From Psychrobacillus insolitus (GTDB lineage Bacteria; Bacillota; Bacilli; Bacillales_A; Planococcaceae), in the NCBI RefSeq assembly GCF_003254155.1, contig NZ_QKZI01000003.1:124001-188000 (forward strand): 64,000 nt of DNA, in the 5' to 3' direction. The first letter of the stretch is position 1. The number at the start of each line of letters is the position of its first letter. The position numbers and the translations under genes are program-made. Positions 29,104 through 40,046 of this stretch are shown one piece after another. Below the pieces are notes generated by a model. It was given only the letters and a program-made list of their open reading frames with translations, was not told the DNA's origin and made no database searches.

Positions 29104-30948
29104 TTATAGTGGAAAGAAAATCGGAATCACAATCATCATAACGATGAACATAACGATTTGCAATGGAATTCCTGCTTTTACAAAATCGAAGAACTTATAC
29201 CCTCCAGCAGTCATTACAAGTGCATTTGTCGGCGATGCAACTGGTGTCGCAAAAGCCATACTCGAAGAAACAGCAATCGCGATTAAAAATGTATATGGAT
29301 TTGATCCCATACTAATTGCTGCACTCATCGCAATCGGGGCAAACAAAACCGCAGTCGCTGTATTGCTTATAAATTGACCAAACACCATTGTGATAAAATA
29401 AATTCCTGCAAGTACACCCATTGCCCCAAAGCCACCAAGAAGTTCAATTATTCCTTCAGAGAGAATGACCATCCCACCTGTTTTTTCAAGTGCTGTAGCC
29501 ATCGGAAGCATCGCTGCGATTAACACAATACTTTCCCAGTTCATCTTGCCATAAGCATCATCCATATTACGCAAACATCCTGTAATCACCATTAGCACTG
29601 CTCCGATTAATACAGAAATGACAGCAGGGAAAACTTCAGAAATCATTAATATAATCATGAATAGCATAATTGCACCTGCAATCGGAGCTTTTCCACTAGC
29701 AGCTGCCATACTTGCATGCTCTTTTGGTTGTCCAACTACGACAACATCATTCATCGCTCTAGCAAGAACTTCAATCTCATCCCAGGCACCTTGCACTAAA
29801 AGAGCATCACCGAAACGAAGCCGTACATGCGCCATTTCACTTAACACATAATCCCCTTTTCGATTGACTCCTAGAATATTTAAATTATATTTTTCACGAA
29901 AACCAATACTACCTACTGTTTCATTGATTAAACTTGAATGTGGCGTTAATAGAACTTCGGCTATACCAAACTGTTTGGATACTAATTCACTTGCTTCCGA
30001 ATCTTGTTGTTCAATGTCTAAACCAAAGTCGGAAACAAACTGCTTTATATCACTCAATGCTCCTTGAATATATAACGTATCGTTTGAGTGAATAATACTG
30101 GAAGCACTAGCCATTTCTTGATATGAAATAGGAAGTAAATTTAACCCCTCCATCGATTTACGTTCTATTTTCAATATCGCTAGATGGTATTTCGCAGGCA
30201 GTTTTAAATCTGCTAATTGTTTATCAATAATACTAGAACCTTCTGGAACCTTTAAATGATGTAAATTCCCTCCAAGTTCATAGTCAATTGCGAGTTGCTT
30301 TGGCGAAAGTTTATGTCCTTCTCTTTGTGCATTTTTATTTTCCCCACTTGGAAGAATATATTTCCGTGCAACTACAAAATAAAGAATTCCAACTATTATA
30401 GCAATAACTCCAACTGGCGTAATCTCAAAGAAACCAAGCTTTTCATACCCGTTTTCAACCAGTACTTGACTAACAATTAGATTGGCTGGCGTAGCGATAA
30501 GCGTTAAAAGCCCCGACAAACTACTGATATACGATAGTGGTATTAAATAATTCGAAGGACTGCTATTTATACTAATTGCGATACTAATGACAATCGGAAG
30601 CATTAATGCAACAGTTCCTGTATTACTCATAAATGCACCTACACCACCTGTAATGATGAGCAATAAAACAAATAACTTTTGCTCACTTTCTCCAGATAAT
30701 TTAAGGAGTAAATTACCCGCAGACTGCGCAAGTCCCGTCCGTACAATACCTGCACCCACAACAAATAATCCAGCTATCATGATAACAACTGAATTCGAAA
30801 ACCCTGCAATCGCCTCATTAGTATCTAATATCCCCGTAATGACAAATGCTAAAAGCGCTAAAATAGCTACTAAATCAGCTCGTACTCTGTTACTTATAAA
30901 CAAAACAATAGTTATCGCTAATATAATAAACGTTATCGCTAGTTGCAT
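29104..30948 (-). CDS. SLC13/DASS-type transporter with TrkA-C domains
   Basis: A 614-residue membrane permease of the sodium/anion symporter (CitT/ArsB-like) superfamily. About eleven to twelve helices flank a soluble middle part (about 200-400) with two RCK_C/TrkA-C regulatory domains (LKVPEGSSIIDKQLADLKLP and LTPHSSLINETVGSIGFREK). The conserved SNT motifs are seen in FMSNTGTVALMLPI and FISNTATAVLFAPI. Substrates of such proteins include dicarboxylates and sulfate; this one is not assignable. Confidence 0.9.
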   Translation of the reverse strand: MQLAITFIILAITIVLFISNRVRADLVAILALLAFVITGILDTNEAIAGFSNSVVIMIAGLFVVGAGIVRTGLAQSAGNLLLKLSGESEQKLFVLLLIITGGVGAFMSNTGTVALMLPIVISIAISINSSPSNYLIPLSYISSLSGLLTLIATPANLIVSQVLVENGYEKLGFFEITPVGVIAIIVGILYFVVARKYILPSGENKNAQREGHKLSPKQLAIDYELGGNLHHLKVPEGSSIIDKQLADLKLPAKYHLAILKIERKSMEGLNLLPISYQEMASASSIIHSNDTLYIQGALSDIKQFVSDFGLDIEQQDSEASELVSKQFGIAEVLLTPHSSLINETVGSIGFREKYNLNILGVNRKGDYVLSEMAHVRLRFGDALLVQGAWDEIEVLARAMNDVVVVGQPKEHASMAAASGKAPIAGAIMLFMIILMISEVFPAVISVLIGAVLMVITGCLRNMDDAYGKMNWESIVLIAAMLPMATALEKTGGMVILSEGIIELLGGFGAMGVLAGIYFITMVFGQFISNTATAVLFAPIAMSAAISMGSNPYTFLIAIAVSSSMAFATPVASPTNALVMTAGGYKFFDFVKAGIPLQIVMFIVMMIVIPIFFPL

Positions 30949-31128
30949 ATGAGTTTAAATTCCTTCCATCAAAATATACTTTCTATTATATAAGATGACA
31001 GAAGAAAGGTCGCCTGATACCTCATCAATTTCAATCATTTCTTACTTGAAAGGTCACATATTTTTCAATAATATGAGGTGATAGGTAGAACATGTTTATT
31101 CGCAGAATGATTCAGTAGATATTTTTGC

Positions 31129-31668
31129 TTATTCCATATCATCTATAACCCATTCTTCTCGGAGTATCCCCATGCGTATGGAGTCATAGTAAACACCATT
31201 ATAGAAGCGGCAATTTCGTAGTCTTGCTTCCATCGTCATTCCTAGTTTCTCTCCAACTTTAATCATTCGTTCATTGCCAGACCAAGTGGTATAACCAACA
31301 CGGACAAGTGGTAATTCGTTGAATAAATGCGTAATCCACAAACGCATCGCTTCCGTACCAATACCTCCACTCCAATATTTCGGTTCATGAATAACAATAC
31401 CCATCTCTAACCATAGCGATGCTTCGTGCTCCCAGTAATAACAAAGAGTACCTACTAACTCTTCTTCCAGATAAATGCCCCAGAAATCATCTTGATCTAT
31501 GTAATGATGCTTTTTCTCTAAAAATTCCTCTAATGTTTTTGGTTCATATGGAAAATAAGGAGCATCCCACTTTTTCCATTCAGGTGCTTCTTCTTTTGCA
31601 CTTAACTCCCATAAACGAACCATGTCCTCTTCTACTACTTTTCTAATATTTACTGTCCTCAATTTCAT
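31129..31668 (-). CDS. GNAT-family N-acetyltransferase (RimJ/RimL type)
   Basis: A 179-residue acetyl-CoA-dependent transferase. The GNAT core is visible as GIYLEEELVGTLCYYWE, the acetyl-CoA loop region YWSGGIGTEAMRLWI, and LVRVGYTTWSGNERMIKVGEKLGM near the C-terminus, with the end MEARLRNCRFYNGVYYDSIR. The acceptor is unknown. The gene stands alone; the 129 nt to the divergent permease gene hold both promoters. Confidence 0.9.
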   Translation of the reverse strand: MKLRTVNIRKVVEEDMVRLWELSAKEEAPEWKKWDAPYFPYEPKTLEEFLEKKHHYIDQDDFWGIYLEEELVGTLCYYWEHEASLWLEMGIVIHEPKYWSGGIGTEAMRLWITHLFNELPLVRVGYTTWSGNERMIKVGEKLGMTMEARLRNCRFYNGVYYDSIRMGILREEWVIDDME

Positions 31669-31797
31669 AGCCCCCGTCCCAATAACATATACATTATGTT
31701 ACCACATATAATTTTGCTAGACTCTTCTCTTCTAATACTCTATTATTTAAAAAGTGTTATAGTACAGTAGTATTTATTGAATAAGGAGTGAAACACA

Positions 31798-33153
31798 ATG
31801 GGTGGAAATCAACAATTACAACGTGGATTAGAACAACGGCATATCACCTTAATGTCTTTAGGAGCCGCAATTGGAGTTGGGTTATTCTTAGGTTCTGCTA
31901 CAGCTATTCGACTTGCAGGACCTGCAATTCTTATTTCATACATAATTGGCGGCTTTGCCATATTAATCATTATGCGTGCACTTGGTGAAATGGCTGTTTA
32001 TAATCCAGTATCCGGATCTTTTAGTAGGTACGCAAAGGATTATTTAGGACCGCTTGCGGGCTATATTACTGGTTGGAATTATTGGTTTTTATGGGTTGTA
32101 ACCTGTATGGCCGAGATTACAGCAGTAGGTGTTTACATGAAGATGTGGTTCCCGGATACAGCAAGCTGGATTTGGGCCCTAGCAGCACTAATTGTCATGA
32201 CATTAGTCAACTTAATAGCAGTTAAAGCTTATGGGGAATTTGAGTTTTGGTTTGCGCTCATTAAAATTGTTGCCATACTAGCAATGATATTTATGGGACT
32301 AGGTGTAATTATTTTTGGGATTGGGAATGGCGGAGTGGCTGTTGGGATTAGTAATTTATGGTCGAACGGCGGATTTGCCCCAAATGGAGTTACAGGTGTT
32401 TTGATGTCCTTGCAAATGGTTATGTTTGCTTACCTAGGTGTTGAGATGATTGGTGTAACAGCTGGTGAAGCAAAAAACCCGAAAAAGGTCATTCCTCGTG
32501 CAATAGATACTGTTTTTTGGCGTATCTTATTGTTTTATGTAGGTGCTTTATTTGTCATTATGTCTATATATCCTTGGAATGAAATAGGTGAAAATGGAAG
32601 TCCTTTCGTCTTGATGTTTGAGAAAATTGGCATTGGGCCGGCTGCTGGAATTATCAATTTTGTTGTCTTAACGGCTGCACTATCTAGCTGTAATAGTGGG
32701 ATTTTCAGTACAGGGCGCATGCTATTTAATCTAGCGGAGCAAAAACAAGCTTCTGCATCATTTAAGAAAATTAGTAGAACTGGTGTCCCTTCGAAAGCTA
32801 TCCTATTCTCTGCTTTCTTATTATTAATAGGAGTTTTGTTAAATTATCTTGTACCGGAAAAAGTGTTTATATGGGTAACAAGTATTTCTACATTCGGTGC
32901 TGTTTGGACATGGGGCATTATATTATTGTCCCAATTAAAATTCCGAAAATCGCTCTCTAAAGGAGAGGTTTCCAGGTTAACGTATAAAGCTTTACTATAT
33001 CCACTTGGATCGTATCTTGTACTTGCCTTTTTGGTGTTAGTACTCGTGCTCATGGCGTACTTCCCAGATACGAGAATTGCTTTAATCGTAGGACCTATAT
33101 GGGTTATTAGTTTAGTGTTTATCTATTATAAAAAAGGATTTCATAAACAATAA
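31798..33153 (+). CDS. AAT-family amino-acid permease
   Basis: A proton-coupled amino-acid importer of 451 residues with twelve predicted helices. The first-helix signature LMSLGAAIGVGLFLGSATAI and the loop EMAVYNPVSGSFSRYA followed by GWNYWFLWVVTCMAEITAVG are typical of the AAT family (ProY, GabP, AapA, RocE). The residues do not fix the substrate; D-alanine/glycine/serine, proline or GABA carriers are near relatives. AAGGAG lies upstream of the ATG. It is monocistronic with a strong terminator. Confidence 0.92.
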   Translation: MGGNQQLQRGLEQRHITLMSLGAAIGVGLFLGSATAIRLAGPAILISYIIGGFAILIIMRALGEMAVYNPVSGSFSRYAKDYLGPLAGYITGWNYWFLWVVTCMAEITAVGVYMKMWFPDTASWIWALAALIVMTLVNLIAVKAYGEFEFWFALIKIVAILAMIFMGLGVIIFGIGNGGVAVGISNLWSNGGFAPNGVTGVLMSLQMVMFAYLGVEMIGVTAGEAKNPKKVIPRAIDTVFWRILLFYVGALFVIMSIYPWNEIGENGSPFVLMFEKIGIGPAAGIINFVVLTAALSSCNSGIFSTGRMLFNLAEQKQASASFKKISRTGVPSKAILFSAFLLLIGVLLNYLVPEKVFIWVTSISTFGAVWTWGIILLSQLKFRKSLSKGEVSRLTYKALLYPLGSYLVLAFLVLVLVLMAYFPDTRIALIVGPIWVISLVFIYYKKGFHKQ

Positions 33154-33201
33154 AAAACAAGCCTTACTTTCATTTCGAAATGAAAGTAAGGCTTGTTTTT
33201 T
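33152..33201. terminator. Bidirectional terminator between permease and S9 peptidase
   Basis: Very long perfect stem ACAAGCCTTACTTTCATTTC / GAAATGAAAGTAAGGCTTGT with A- and T-runs at either end, serving convergent genes. Confidence 0.95.
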
Positions 33202-35177
33202 CAAATATATTTCTTAAACCATCCGGTAATTTGTTTTAAACGCTCTATACGTAAATTTGGCAAACCTGTTCTCGACAAATTATGACTTGCTTCTGGGAAT
33301 CGAACAAAGCTCGTTTCTTTCCCCATTGCTTTCAACGTAATATATAATTGTTGACCTTGTTCAATTGGGCAACGATAGTCATTTTCACTATGCAAAATAA
33401 GTAACGGTGTATCAATGTTTGCTGCATATTTTAACGGAGATGCATTCCAAAGTTTATCAATATCTGTCATATCTGCTCCAATTTGCCAAGGTGTAAGATA
33501 GTAGCCAACATCAGATACACCATAAAAACTGACCCAGTTAGATATAGAACGCTGTGTGACAGCTGCTTTAAAACGATTGGTATGACCAACAATCCAGTTA
33601 GTCATAAATCCTCCATAGCTTCCACCGGTTACACCAAGTCTCGTTTCATCGATCCAGTCGTTTTCTTTCACTACATACTCTAGCCCTGCCATAATATCTT
33701 CATAGTCACCGCCACCATAATCTCCTCTTACAGCGTCGACAAATGCTTGGCTATAGCCATGGCTACCTCTTGGATTTACATAAAGGACACCGTAACCTTC
33801 CGCAGCCAATAGCTGGAACTCATGGGAAAACGTATTCGCATACATTGTATGTGGACCGCCATGTATTTCGACAACTAGAGGGTACTTCTGACCTTCTTCA
33901 TATCCAACTGGCTTCATCAACCAACCATACACATCCCAGTCCTTTGCACCTTTATATACAACAACTTCTGGTTCGACAAGCTCAACGTCTTTAATAAATG
34001 TTTCATTAAAATTTGTAAGGGCAGTTCTTTCACCAGTCGCTAAATTCTGGCAAAATAATTCCCCGGGAAATATTGAGGTACTTATTGTCACAAGAGCAAA
34101 TATTCCTGATGCATCCACATCATAGCCATACACATGCTCATACTCACCAGTTGCTGGATATAACTCACCTTCAAGTGAAGCAAAATACAGACGAACATCT
34201 CCCATTGTAGATAGTTGGAAATATAAATGGTTACTTTCCGTCCAAACAACACTTGGCGCACGTCCACCTTGCTGGAAATCAGCCGCAACATAATCACCAA
34301 CTGGTGCATCGATTCCTTCCGTTAATGATTGGCGAATTCCGGTGCCTAACTCATATATGTAGACTTCTGAATGAGTAGCATTTTGGAAAGTACAAGGCGA
34401 CCCGACAAATGCTAAATATTGGTCGTCTTTCGAAAATGCCACTCCTCCAAAATAACCCTCTTCATCAACTATCACAGTTTCAACTTTTGTCTCCACATCA
34501 ACTAATAGCAAAGGCTCTCGGAATGAAAAGTCTTGATTTTCTTCCCGATTTACACCAATAACAAGTTTTTTTCCATCATGAGAAATCGTTTCTAAATTAT
34601 AATGGTAATTACCTACCTTGAATGGAACAATTTCTTCTGTATTTAGATCGATCCAGCCAATTTGCTTATACGTATCTTTTGGTAATAAACCAGTACCATC
34701 CATATGATATTTCATCTGATCTACTACATATACTTCAGGTAATTTTATCTCTTTTTTATCAGCTTTTTCAGACCATGTTTTGCCTTCTTTCAGGAGAGCA
34801 GAAATCCAAATTTTTTCACTACAAGGAGACCATACAAAACTAGAAACTCCATTTTCTAAATCTGTTAGTTTTTTTGCTTCTCCTCCATCTGAAGACATTA
34901 AAAATAATTGATTCTTTTCTTCTCGATTAGATAAAAAAGCGATACTTTTTCCATCATTTGACCACTGAGGGCAAGAAATAATCTCTTTCGTATATGTCCA
35001 CTGCGAAACAGCTTTTGTTTCTAAATTGACATGATGCAGATATGTATAATATTTATTATCCAATTCATGCATGATAGTTCGAATAAATACTGCCTCTTTC
35101 CCACTTGGTGCTAATACCGGATTCGTTATTGAGTGCAGTTTAAATAAATCAGTTGCTATTAATTTTCTTTTAGTCAT
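33201..35177 (-). CDS. yuxL: S9-family prolyl oligopeptidase/acylaminoacyl peptidase (YuxL-like)
   Basis: A cytoplasmic serine peptidase of 658 residues, matching B. subtilis YuxL (657). An N-terminal beta-propeller (to about 400) precedes an alpha/beta-hydrolase domain with nucleophile motif GVTGGSYGGFMTNW, acid in LILHSENDYRCP and His in FPEASHNLSR. ATG 35177 is chosen because AGGG lies 6 nt before it; the longer frame adds an unlikely leader. The hydrolase likely acts on short peptides. Confidence 0.93.
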   Translation of the reverse strand: MTKRKLIATDLFKLHSITNPVLAPSGKEAVFIRTIMHELDNKYYTYLHHVNLETKAVSQWTYTKEIISCPQWSNDGKSIAFLSNREEKNQLFLMSSDGGEAKKLTDLENGVSSFVWSPCSEKIWISALLKEGKTWSEKADKKEIKLPEVYVVDQMKYHMDGTGLLPKDTYKQIGWIDLNTEEIVPFKVGNYHYNLETISHDGKKLVIGVNREENQDFSFREPLLLVDVETKVETVIVDEEGYFGGVAFSKDDQYLAFVGSPCTFQNATHSEVYIYELGTGIRQSLTEGIDAPVGDYVAADFQQGGRAPSVVWTESNHLYFQLSTMGDVRLYFASLEGELYPATGEYEHVYGYDVDASGIFALVTISTSIFPGELFCQNLATGERTALTNFNETFIKDVELVEPEVVVYKGAKDWDVYGWLMKPVGYEEGQKYPLVVEIHGGPHTMYANTFSHEFQLLAAEGYGVLYVNPRGSHGYSQAFVDAVRGDYGGGDYEDIMAGLEYVVKENDWIDETRLGVTGGSYGGFMTNWIVGHTNRFKAAVTQRSISNWVSFYGVSDVGYYLTPWQIGADMTDIDKLWNASPLKYAANIDTPLLILHSENDYRCPIEQGQQLYITLKAMGKETSFVRFPEASHNLSRTGLPNLRIERLKQITGWFKKYI

Positions 35178-35260
35178 ATATATCCCTGCTTTCCATATGT
35201 CCATAGTATTATATTTCGACATCCGAAATCTTATTCCTTCATTTATGTCTAAACCCATAC

Positions 35261-35311
35261 AAAAATAATAAGCCTAAAGCCAGTGTAAACTAGCTTTAGA
35301 CTTATTATTTT
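35261..35311 (-). terminator. nadBCA operon terminator
   Basis: AATAATAAG-CTAAAGC / GCTTTAG-CTTATTATT stem with T-rich tail on the minus strand, 11 nt after nadA. Confidence 0.85.
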
Positions 35312-35322
35312 AATTTATATTG

Positions 35323-36426
35323 TTAAGCTCTTTCCAGCATTCGACTAAGAGATAATCTTGCTTGTATAGCTACATCTTCTTCAACTTTGATGACATTACC
35401 AACTTCATTATTTTCAATTCGTTCAAGTGTCCATAGTAAATGAGGCAGATCAATACGATTCATCGTTAAACATGCACACATATTTTCATTAAGTGAAACA
35501 ATCGTTTTCTCTGGGTGATTCTTGATAATTCTTTTTACTAGATTCATTTCCGTTCCTATAGCCCAACTTGACCCCTTAGGAGCATTTTCAATAGTATCCA
35601 AAATATATTTTGTAGATCCACTATCATCAGAAGCTGCAACAACTTCGCGGCTACATTCTGGATGAACAATAATTTGCATATCAGGGTACATGGTACGAAT
35701 ATGCTGAACACTTTGCAAAGTAAAACCTTCGTGAACGGAACAATGACCTTTCCAAAGAATGACCTTAATGTCCTCTACATCTCCATCAAATTCAAGAGAG
35801 TTATTAATGGGATTCCATACAGCCATATGTTCCAGTGGGATACCTAAATCAAATGCAGTATTGCGACCAAGATGTTGGTCTGGTAGGAAAAAGAGACGCT
35901 CTTTTTGTGTGAAAGCCCACTCTACCATTTTTTTCGCATTAGAAGAAGTGACGCATGCACCACCGTTTTTCCCGGTAAATGCTTTAATAGCTGCTGTCGA
36001 ATTGACATATGTTAAAGGAATAATCGTGTCACCAAATAGAGTTTGTAATTGACTCCATGCTTCCTCTGTTTGATAAATATTCGCCATATCTGCCATCGAA
36101 CAACCAGCACGCATGTCTGGAAGGTAAACAGTTTGGTTTTCAGTTGTTAGCATATCTGCTGTTTCTGCCATAAAATGTACACCACAAAAAACGATATGGT
36201 CAGCATCCTTATTTGCAGCTGCAACTTGTGCGAGTTGTAGAGAATCTCCTGTCACATCTGCGAACTGAAAAACCTCGTCTTTTTGGTAATGATGTCCTGG
36301 AATAAATAATTTATTACCTAGTCTATTTTTAATTTCCGTAATTCGACTCTCCATCTCAGATACAGAAAGACTACGATAATACTCAGGTAAAATAGTTGGA
36401 TTTTGTAAAATACTTGATAATGTCAT
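35323..36426 (-). CDS. nadA: NadA, quinolinate synthase
   Basis: Condenses iminoaspartate with dihydroxyacetone phosphate to quinolinate, using a [4Fe-4S] cluster. The 367 residues show the cluster cysteines in [24 protein letters not shown] and [16 protein letters not shown], as well as [14 protein letters not shown] at the N-terminus. Its start touches the nadC stop (1-nt overlap), so nadB-C-A form one transcript. Length and order match B. subtilis. Confidence 0.97.
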   Translation of the reverse strand: MTLSSILQNPTILPEYYRSLSVSEMESRITEIKNRLGNKLFIPGHHYQKDEVFQFADVTGDSLQLAQVAAANKDADHIVFCGVHFMAETADMLTTENQTVYLPDMRAGCSMADMANIYQTEEAWSQLQTLFGDTIIPLTYVNSTAAIKAFTGKNGGACVTSSNAKKMVEWAFTQKERLFFLPDQHLGRNTAFDLGIPLEHMAVWNPINNSLEFDGDVEDIKVILWKGHCSVHEGFTLQSVQHIRTMYPDMQIIVHPECSREVVAASDDSGSTKYILDTIENAPKGSSWAIGTEMNLVKRIIKNHPEKTIVSLNENMCACLTMNRIDLPHLLWTLERIENNEVGNVIKVEEDVAIQARLSLSRMLERA

Positions 36427-37274
36427 TACACCATAGCTCCCTTCATATGAACAAGTGCACTAATATCAAATGCTTTTATCGAATGTGTTAGGGCACCTAA
36501 TGATATCCACTGAATTCCAGACTCCGCATACGAGCGAATATTTTCAGTAGTGATGCCTCCAGAAGCTTCAGTAGCAATTGTGCTTGGTACTAGTGGTAAC
36601 CAGTCCCTAATTTCTTCCGGTGTTCGATTATCAAACATGATAATATCCGCACCTGCCTCTACCGCTTCTAGTAACTGTTCTCTCGTTTCAATTTCAACTT
36701 CAATTTTCACAGTGTGACCAATCTTGGAACGAGCCGTTTCAACTGCATGTGTAATACTACCTGCAAAAGCGATATGATTATCCTTTAACATGATGGCATC
36801 ATATAGACCGTTACGATGATTGAAGGCACCACCAGTACGCACCGCATACTTATCTAACATTCGTAATCCTGGCATTGTTTTACGAGTATCACAAATTCGA
36901 GCATTGGTGCCCGCGGTTTGAGCTACCGCGTTTGCTGCCATTGTTGCAATTGCGGACATTCGCTGAATTAAATTTAATATAACGCGTTCCCCGATTAATA
37001 ATTTTTGAAGTGAACCATCAATTTTGGCTAAAGCTTCCCCTTTATAAACGCTGTCACCATCTTGCTTTAAAAGTGTTACTTGTATGGATGAGTCTAAAAT
37101 ACGGAAACCAGTTTCAATAATAAGCGTTCCACAAAATATGCCATCTTCCTTTGCATAAAAAGTGAAGGATCCTTGGTCAAGTGATGAAAAGATAAACTCA
37201 CTTGATAAATCACCGTCTCCAATATCCTCATTAAAAAATTGCTTCAACATGTCTTCTAGCTTGATGATGTTCAT
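36426..37274 (-). CDS. nadC: NadC, nicotinate-nucleotide pyrophosphorylase
   Basis: Converts quinolinate and PRPP to nicotinate mononucleotide with decarboxylation. The 282 residues include the conserved [13 protein letters not shown] (about 104), [49 protein letters not shown], and [17 protein letters not shown]. The first 44 nt overlap the end of nadB, an unusually large overlap that suggests tight coupling. Confidence 0.97.
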   Translation of the reverse strand: MNIIKLEDMLKQFFNEDIGDGDLSSEFIFSSLDQGSFTFYAKEDGIFCGTLIIETGFRILDSSIQVTLLKQDGDSVYKGEALAKIDGSLQKLLIGERVILNLIQRMSAIATMAANAVAQTAGTNARICDTRKTMPGLRMLDKYAVRTGGAFNHRNGLYDAIMLKDNHIAFAGSITHAVETARSKIGHTVKIEVEIETREQLLEAVEAGADIIMFDNRTPEEIRDWLPLVPSTIATEASGGITTENIRSYAESGIQWISLGALTHSIKAFDISALVHMKGAMV

Positions 37275-38817
37275 ATAAACCTTTCCTCACCTTCATCGTA
37301 TCTAGTTGGGTAATAATCCAATTATCTTGCCACAGGAAGTTTGTCTCCGAATAGTCCGCACGGATATGAGCCCCTCGAGATTCTGTTCGAAGTATTGCTG
37401 CATTCACTATCAGAGAAGCAACAATATGCATGAAATAGATTTCAATTTCCTCAGATGTCTCCCCCACAAAACGCAATTTCGAACATTGTCTCAGAGTAGG
37501 TAACTGTTTTTGAAAATTAGATAAACCTTTATGCGACCGAACAATTCCAGCGCTCTCCATCATTTTCAATTGAAGCTCTTGTTTTGTTAGTAGTTTGATA
37601 GGTATAGTTTGATCCTTTATATTTTTTTTATGATAATTTGTTTGTGTAGAAAAAGAAGTTAAAATGAATTCAGCCATACTTTTTCCAAATGTTATTCCTT
37701 CAAGTAAAGAATTACTCGCTAAACGATTTGCCCCATGCACTCCTGTACATGCTGCTTCACCAATTGCAAAGAGACGTGGTATTGTTGTCTGACCAGTTGC
37801 ATCAGCTACAATCCCTCCCATTAAAAAATGACTACCTGGTGCAACTGGAATTTTACCGTCTTCTAAATTTATATTATTATCTACGCACAGCTGTGTGATC
37901 GTAGGAAACTTTGTTGTAAATTCTGTCATCATCGAAATGTCGATATATACTTCTTTTCCACGTTTTCTATGCTTATACATTTCATAAGCAGTAATATGAC
38001 GAGGAGCTAAATCTCCCAAAGGATGAACACCTTCCATGAGAAGATTACCTTGTTCATCTATAAATCTTCCACCTGCTCCACGAACAGCTTCAGAGACTAG
38101 GCCCTTCGCTTTCTCGTTTACAAATAACAAGCTTGGGTGGAATTGGACAAACTCCATATCTGCAACCTCTGCTCCAGCACGGTAGGCAAGTGCAATGCCA
38201 TCGCCAAAACTATTGGAACAATTAGATGTCGTAGAATAAAGTGCACCTGCTCCACCTGTTGCAATAATGATATAAGAAGCTAGATATGTTTTTTTTGTAT
38301 GTTCATGAAGCGTTCTTACTCCAATGCATTCTCCGTCTATATTTAACAGTAATTCATACGCAAATTCATGCGGATGAATCTCCACGTTTTCAGGCATGAT
38401 TTTTAGTAAATGCTCAACTAATGCTCGTCCAGTTCCATCTCCCCCAGAATGAATAATACGAGAACGACTATGCGCTCCTTCTAATCCTAAAGAAATTTCA
38501 CCATTAGATTTTCGGTCTACAGGTAAACCCCCAGCAATCAGTTCACTAATAACATTTGCCCCTGACTTGACAAGCGTTTCCACATTCTCTTCATGATGAT
38601 GATGGACACCAGCTTGTAATGAATCTGCCACATGAAGGTCAACGTGATCATTTGGACTAGATACAGCCGCTATCCCTCCCTGCGCCTTATAAGAACTACT
38701 ATTTTTCAACTCAGATTTTGTGACTATATGAACTTTAAATCGTTGTCCCAGAACTCGAGCTGCTTGCAAAGCAGCAATGCCTCCACCAATAATGACAACA
38801 TCTGTTTTTAAATTCAC
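37231..38817 (-). CDS. nadB: NadB, L-aspartate oxidase
   Basis: An FAD enzyme making iminoaspartate from aspartate. The 528 residues have the N-terminal dinucleotide motif VVIIGGGIAALQAARVLG, the substrate region SSSYKAQGGIAAV, EGAHSRSRIIHSGGDGTGRA, and the flavin motif GEAACTGVHGANRLASNSLLEG. GTG is the start (38817), after AAGGTGG. Expression is probably governed by the NiaR/YrxA-type site in the 95-nt gap to divergent nifS; the regulator gene is not in this window. Confidence 0.97.
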   Translation of the reverse strand: MNLKTDVVIIGGGIAALQAARVLGQRFKVHIVTKSELKNSSSYKAQGGIAAVSSPNDHVDLHVADSLQAGVHHHHEENVETLVKSGANVISELIAGGLPVDRKSNGEISLGLEGAHSRSRIIHSGGDGTGRALVEHLLKIMPENVEIHPHEFAYELLLNIDGECIGVRTLHEHTKKTYLASYIIIATGGAGALYSTTSNCSNSFGDGIALAYRAGAEVADMEFVQFHPSLLFVNEKAKGLVSEAVRGAGGRFIDEQGNLLMEGVHPLGDLAPRHITAYEMYKHRKRGKEVYIDISMMTEFTTKFPTITQLCVDNNINLEDGKIPVAPGSHFLMGGIVADATGQTTIPRLFAIGEAACTGVHGANRLASNSLLEGITFGKSMAEFILTSFSTQTNYHKKNIKDQTIPIKLLTKQELQLKMMESAGIVRSHKGLSNFQKQLPTLRQCSKLRFVGETSEEIEIYFMHIVASLIVNAAILRTESRGAHIRADYSETNFLWQDNWIITQLDTMKVRKGLYEHHQARRHVEAIF

Positions 38818-38828
38818 CCTTCCACCTT

Positions 38829-38859
38829 CTTTACACTTGTCTTTACACCTATATTGACA
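38829..38859. promoter_or_regulatory. Candidate NAD-regulon operator between nadB and nifS
   Basis: Two direct copies of CTTTACAC (38829-38836 and 38841-38848) 12 nt apart, followed by TTGACA (38854-38859), a possible -35 box for nifS. In B. subtilis the same divergent region is bound by NiaR (YrxA). I infer the site from position and repetition, without a checked consensus. Confidence 0.45.
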
Positions 38860-38912
38860 TAAGATGATGAATATAACAAGATATTATTTCAGTAGTAAAT
38901 GAGGGAATGAAC

Positions 38913-40046
38913 ATGATTTATCTGGATTATGCCGCAACATCGCCCATGTCTAAATCAGCGATAGACACATATGTAGAAGTAGCTAATTCTTATTTTGGAA
39001 ACACTGCCAGCCTGCATGATGAGGGGGGGAAAGCACAAGCTCTTATACAAGAAGCGCGCAAGATTATAGCACGTAAATTGGGAGTAAATGAAGATGGTAT
39101 TCTTTTTACTGGAAGTGGTACAGAAGGAAATATTTTAGCAATCTTGTCATTAGCTCGTGCTTCTAACAAAGGAAAACATATTATCACATCTATCGCAGAA
39201 CATACTTCAGTTCATGCTGCCATGAATACTTTAGAGCTTGAAGGTTATGAGATAACTAGATTAAATTTCACAGAAAAAGGGATTATAGACTTAGAGCAGT
39301 TAAAGGCCAATATCCGAACAGATACTGCACTAATCTCCATACAACATGTCAATTCTGAAATAGGATCTATACAACCAGTAGAACAGATTGCACATATCGC
39401 AAAAGAAAATAATATCCGATATCATGTAGACTGTGTACAATCTTTTTGTAAACTATCCTTGTTAAGTTTTGCAAAACTAGTAGATGGCATTACCGTATCA
39501 GCTCATAAAATTGGCGGTCCGAAAGGCTGCGGGGCAATTTACTTAAATCCAAGCTTACTAGTAAAACCTTTGTTTCCAGGAGTTACCCATGAGCGAGGTT
39601 TGCGCGGGGGTACACTTGATACACCGGCAATTGCAGCAATGGCAATGGCCGTAGAGAAATTTGAGTATTCTATCCATGACCAAAATCAACTTCGTAATCA
39701 ATTCAAGGAAGCACTAGATACAGATATATGCACTTGGGTTGAGGCGGATTTACCACATCAACTTCCATCCATTTGTGGATTATATATAAAAGGGGTAGAA
39801 GGACAACTCATATTATTAAAATTGAATGAATCTGGAATTTGCATTTCAACAGGAAGTGCTTGTGATATAAACAGTGCATCAGGAACAAAAGCCATATTGG
39901 CGATGAATTATTCTTTGAACGAAGCAAGAAGTTTTTTCCGCGTCTCGTTTGGATCGACAACAACTAATGAAGAAATTGAACAAGTTGCAAATAGATTAAA
40001 CAAAATAATGGCTGAAGAAAACATGAGAAAAGCTCCTTTCACTTAA
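38913..40046 (+). CDS. nifS: NifS-like cysteine desulfurase (NAD-synthesis type)
   Basis: A PLP enzyme supplying sulfur, in B. subtilis needed for the Fe-S cluster of NadA. The 377 residues contain FTGSGTEGNILAI, HVNSEIGSIQPVEQI, the PLP Lys in SAHKIGGPKGCGAIY, and the active-site loop ICISTGSACDI. ATG 38913 is chosen because GAGGG is 7 nt upstream, whereas a closer ATG abuts it. It is divergent from nadBCA, as in B. subtilis, but is not followed by the niaR regulator here. Confidence 0.95.
   Translation: MIYLDYAATSPMSKSAIDTYVEVANSYFGNTASLHDEGGKAQALIQEARKIIARKLGVNEDGILFTGSGTEGNILAILSLARASNKGKHIITSIAEHTSVHAAMNTLELEGYEITRLNFTEKGIIDLEQLKANIRTDTALISIQHVNSEIGSIQPVEQIAHIAKENNIRYHVDCVQSFCKLSLLSFAKLVDGITVSAHKIGGPKGCGAIYLNPSLLVKPLFPGVTHERGLRGGTLDTPAIAAMAMAVEKFEYSIHDQNQLRNQFKEALDTDICTWVEADLPHQLPSICGLYIKGVEGQLILLKLNESGICISTGSACDINSASGTKAILAMNYSLNEARSFFRVSFGSTTTNEEIEQVANRLNKIMAEENMRKAPFT

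Noticed and set aside
33201-35258. Longer start for the S9 peptidase at 35258
   Set aside because: The extra 27 residues lack a ribosome site and family similarity; ATG 35177 has both and gives the YuxL length.
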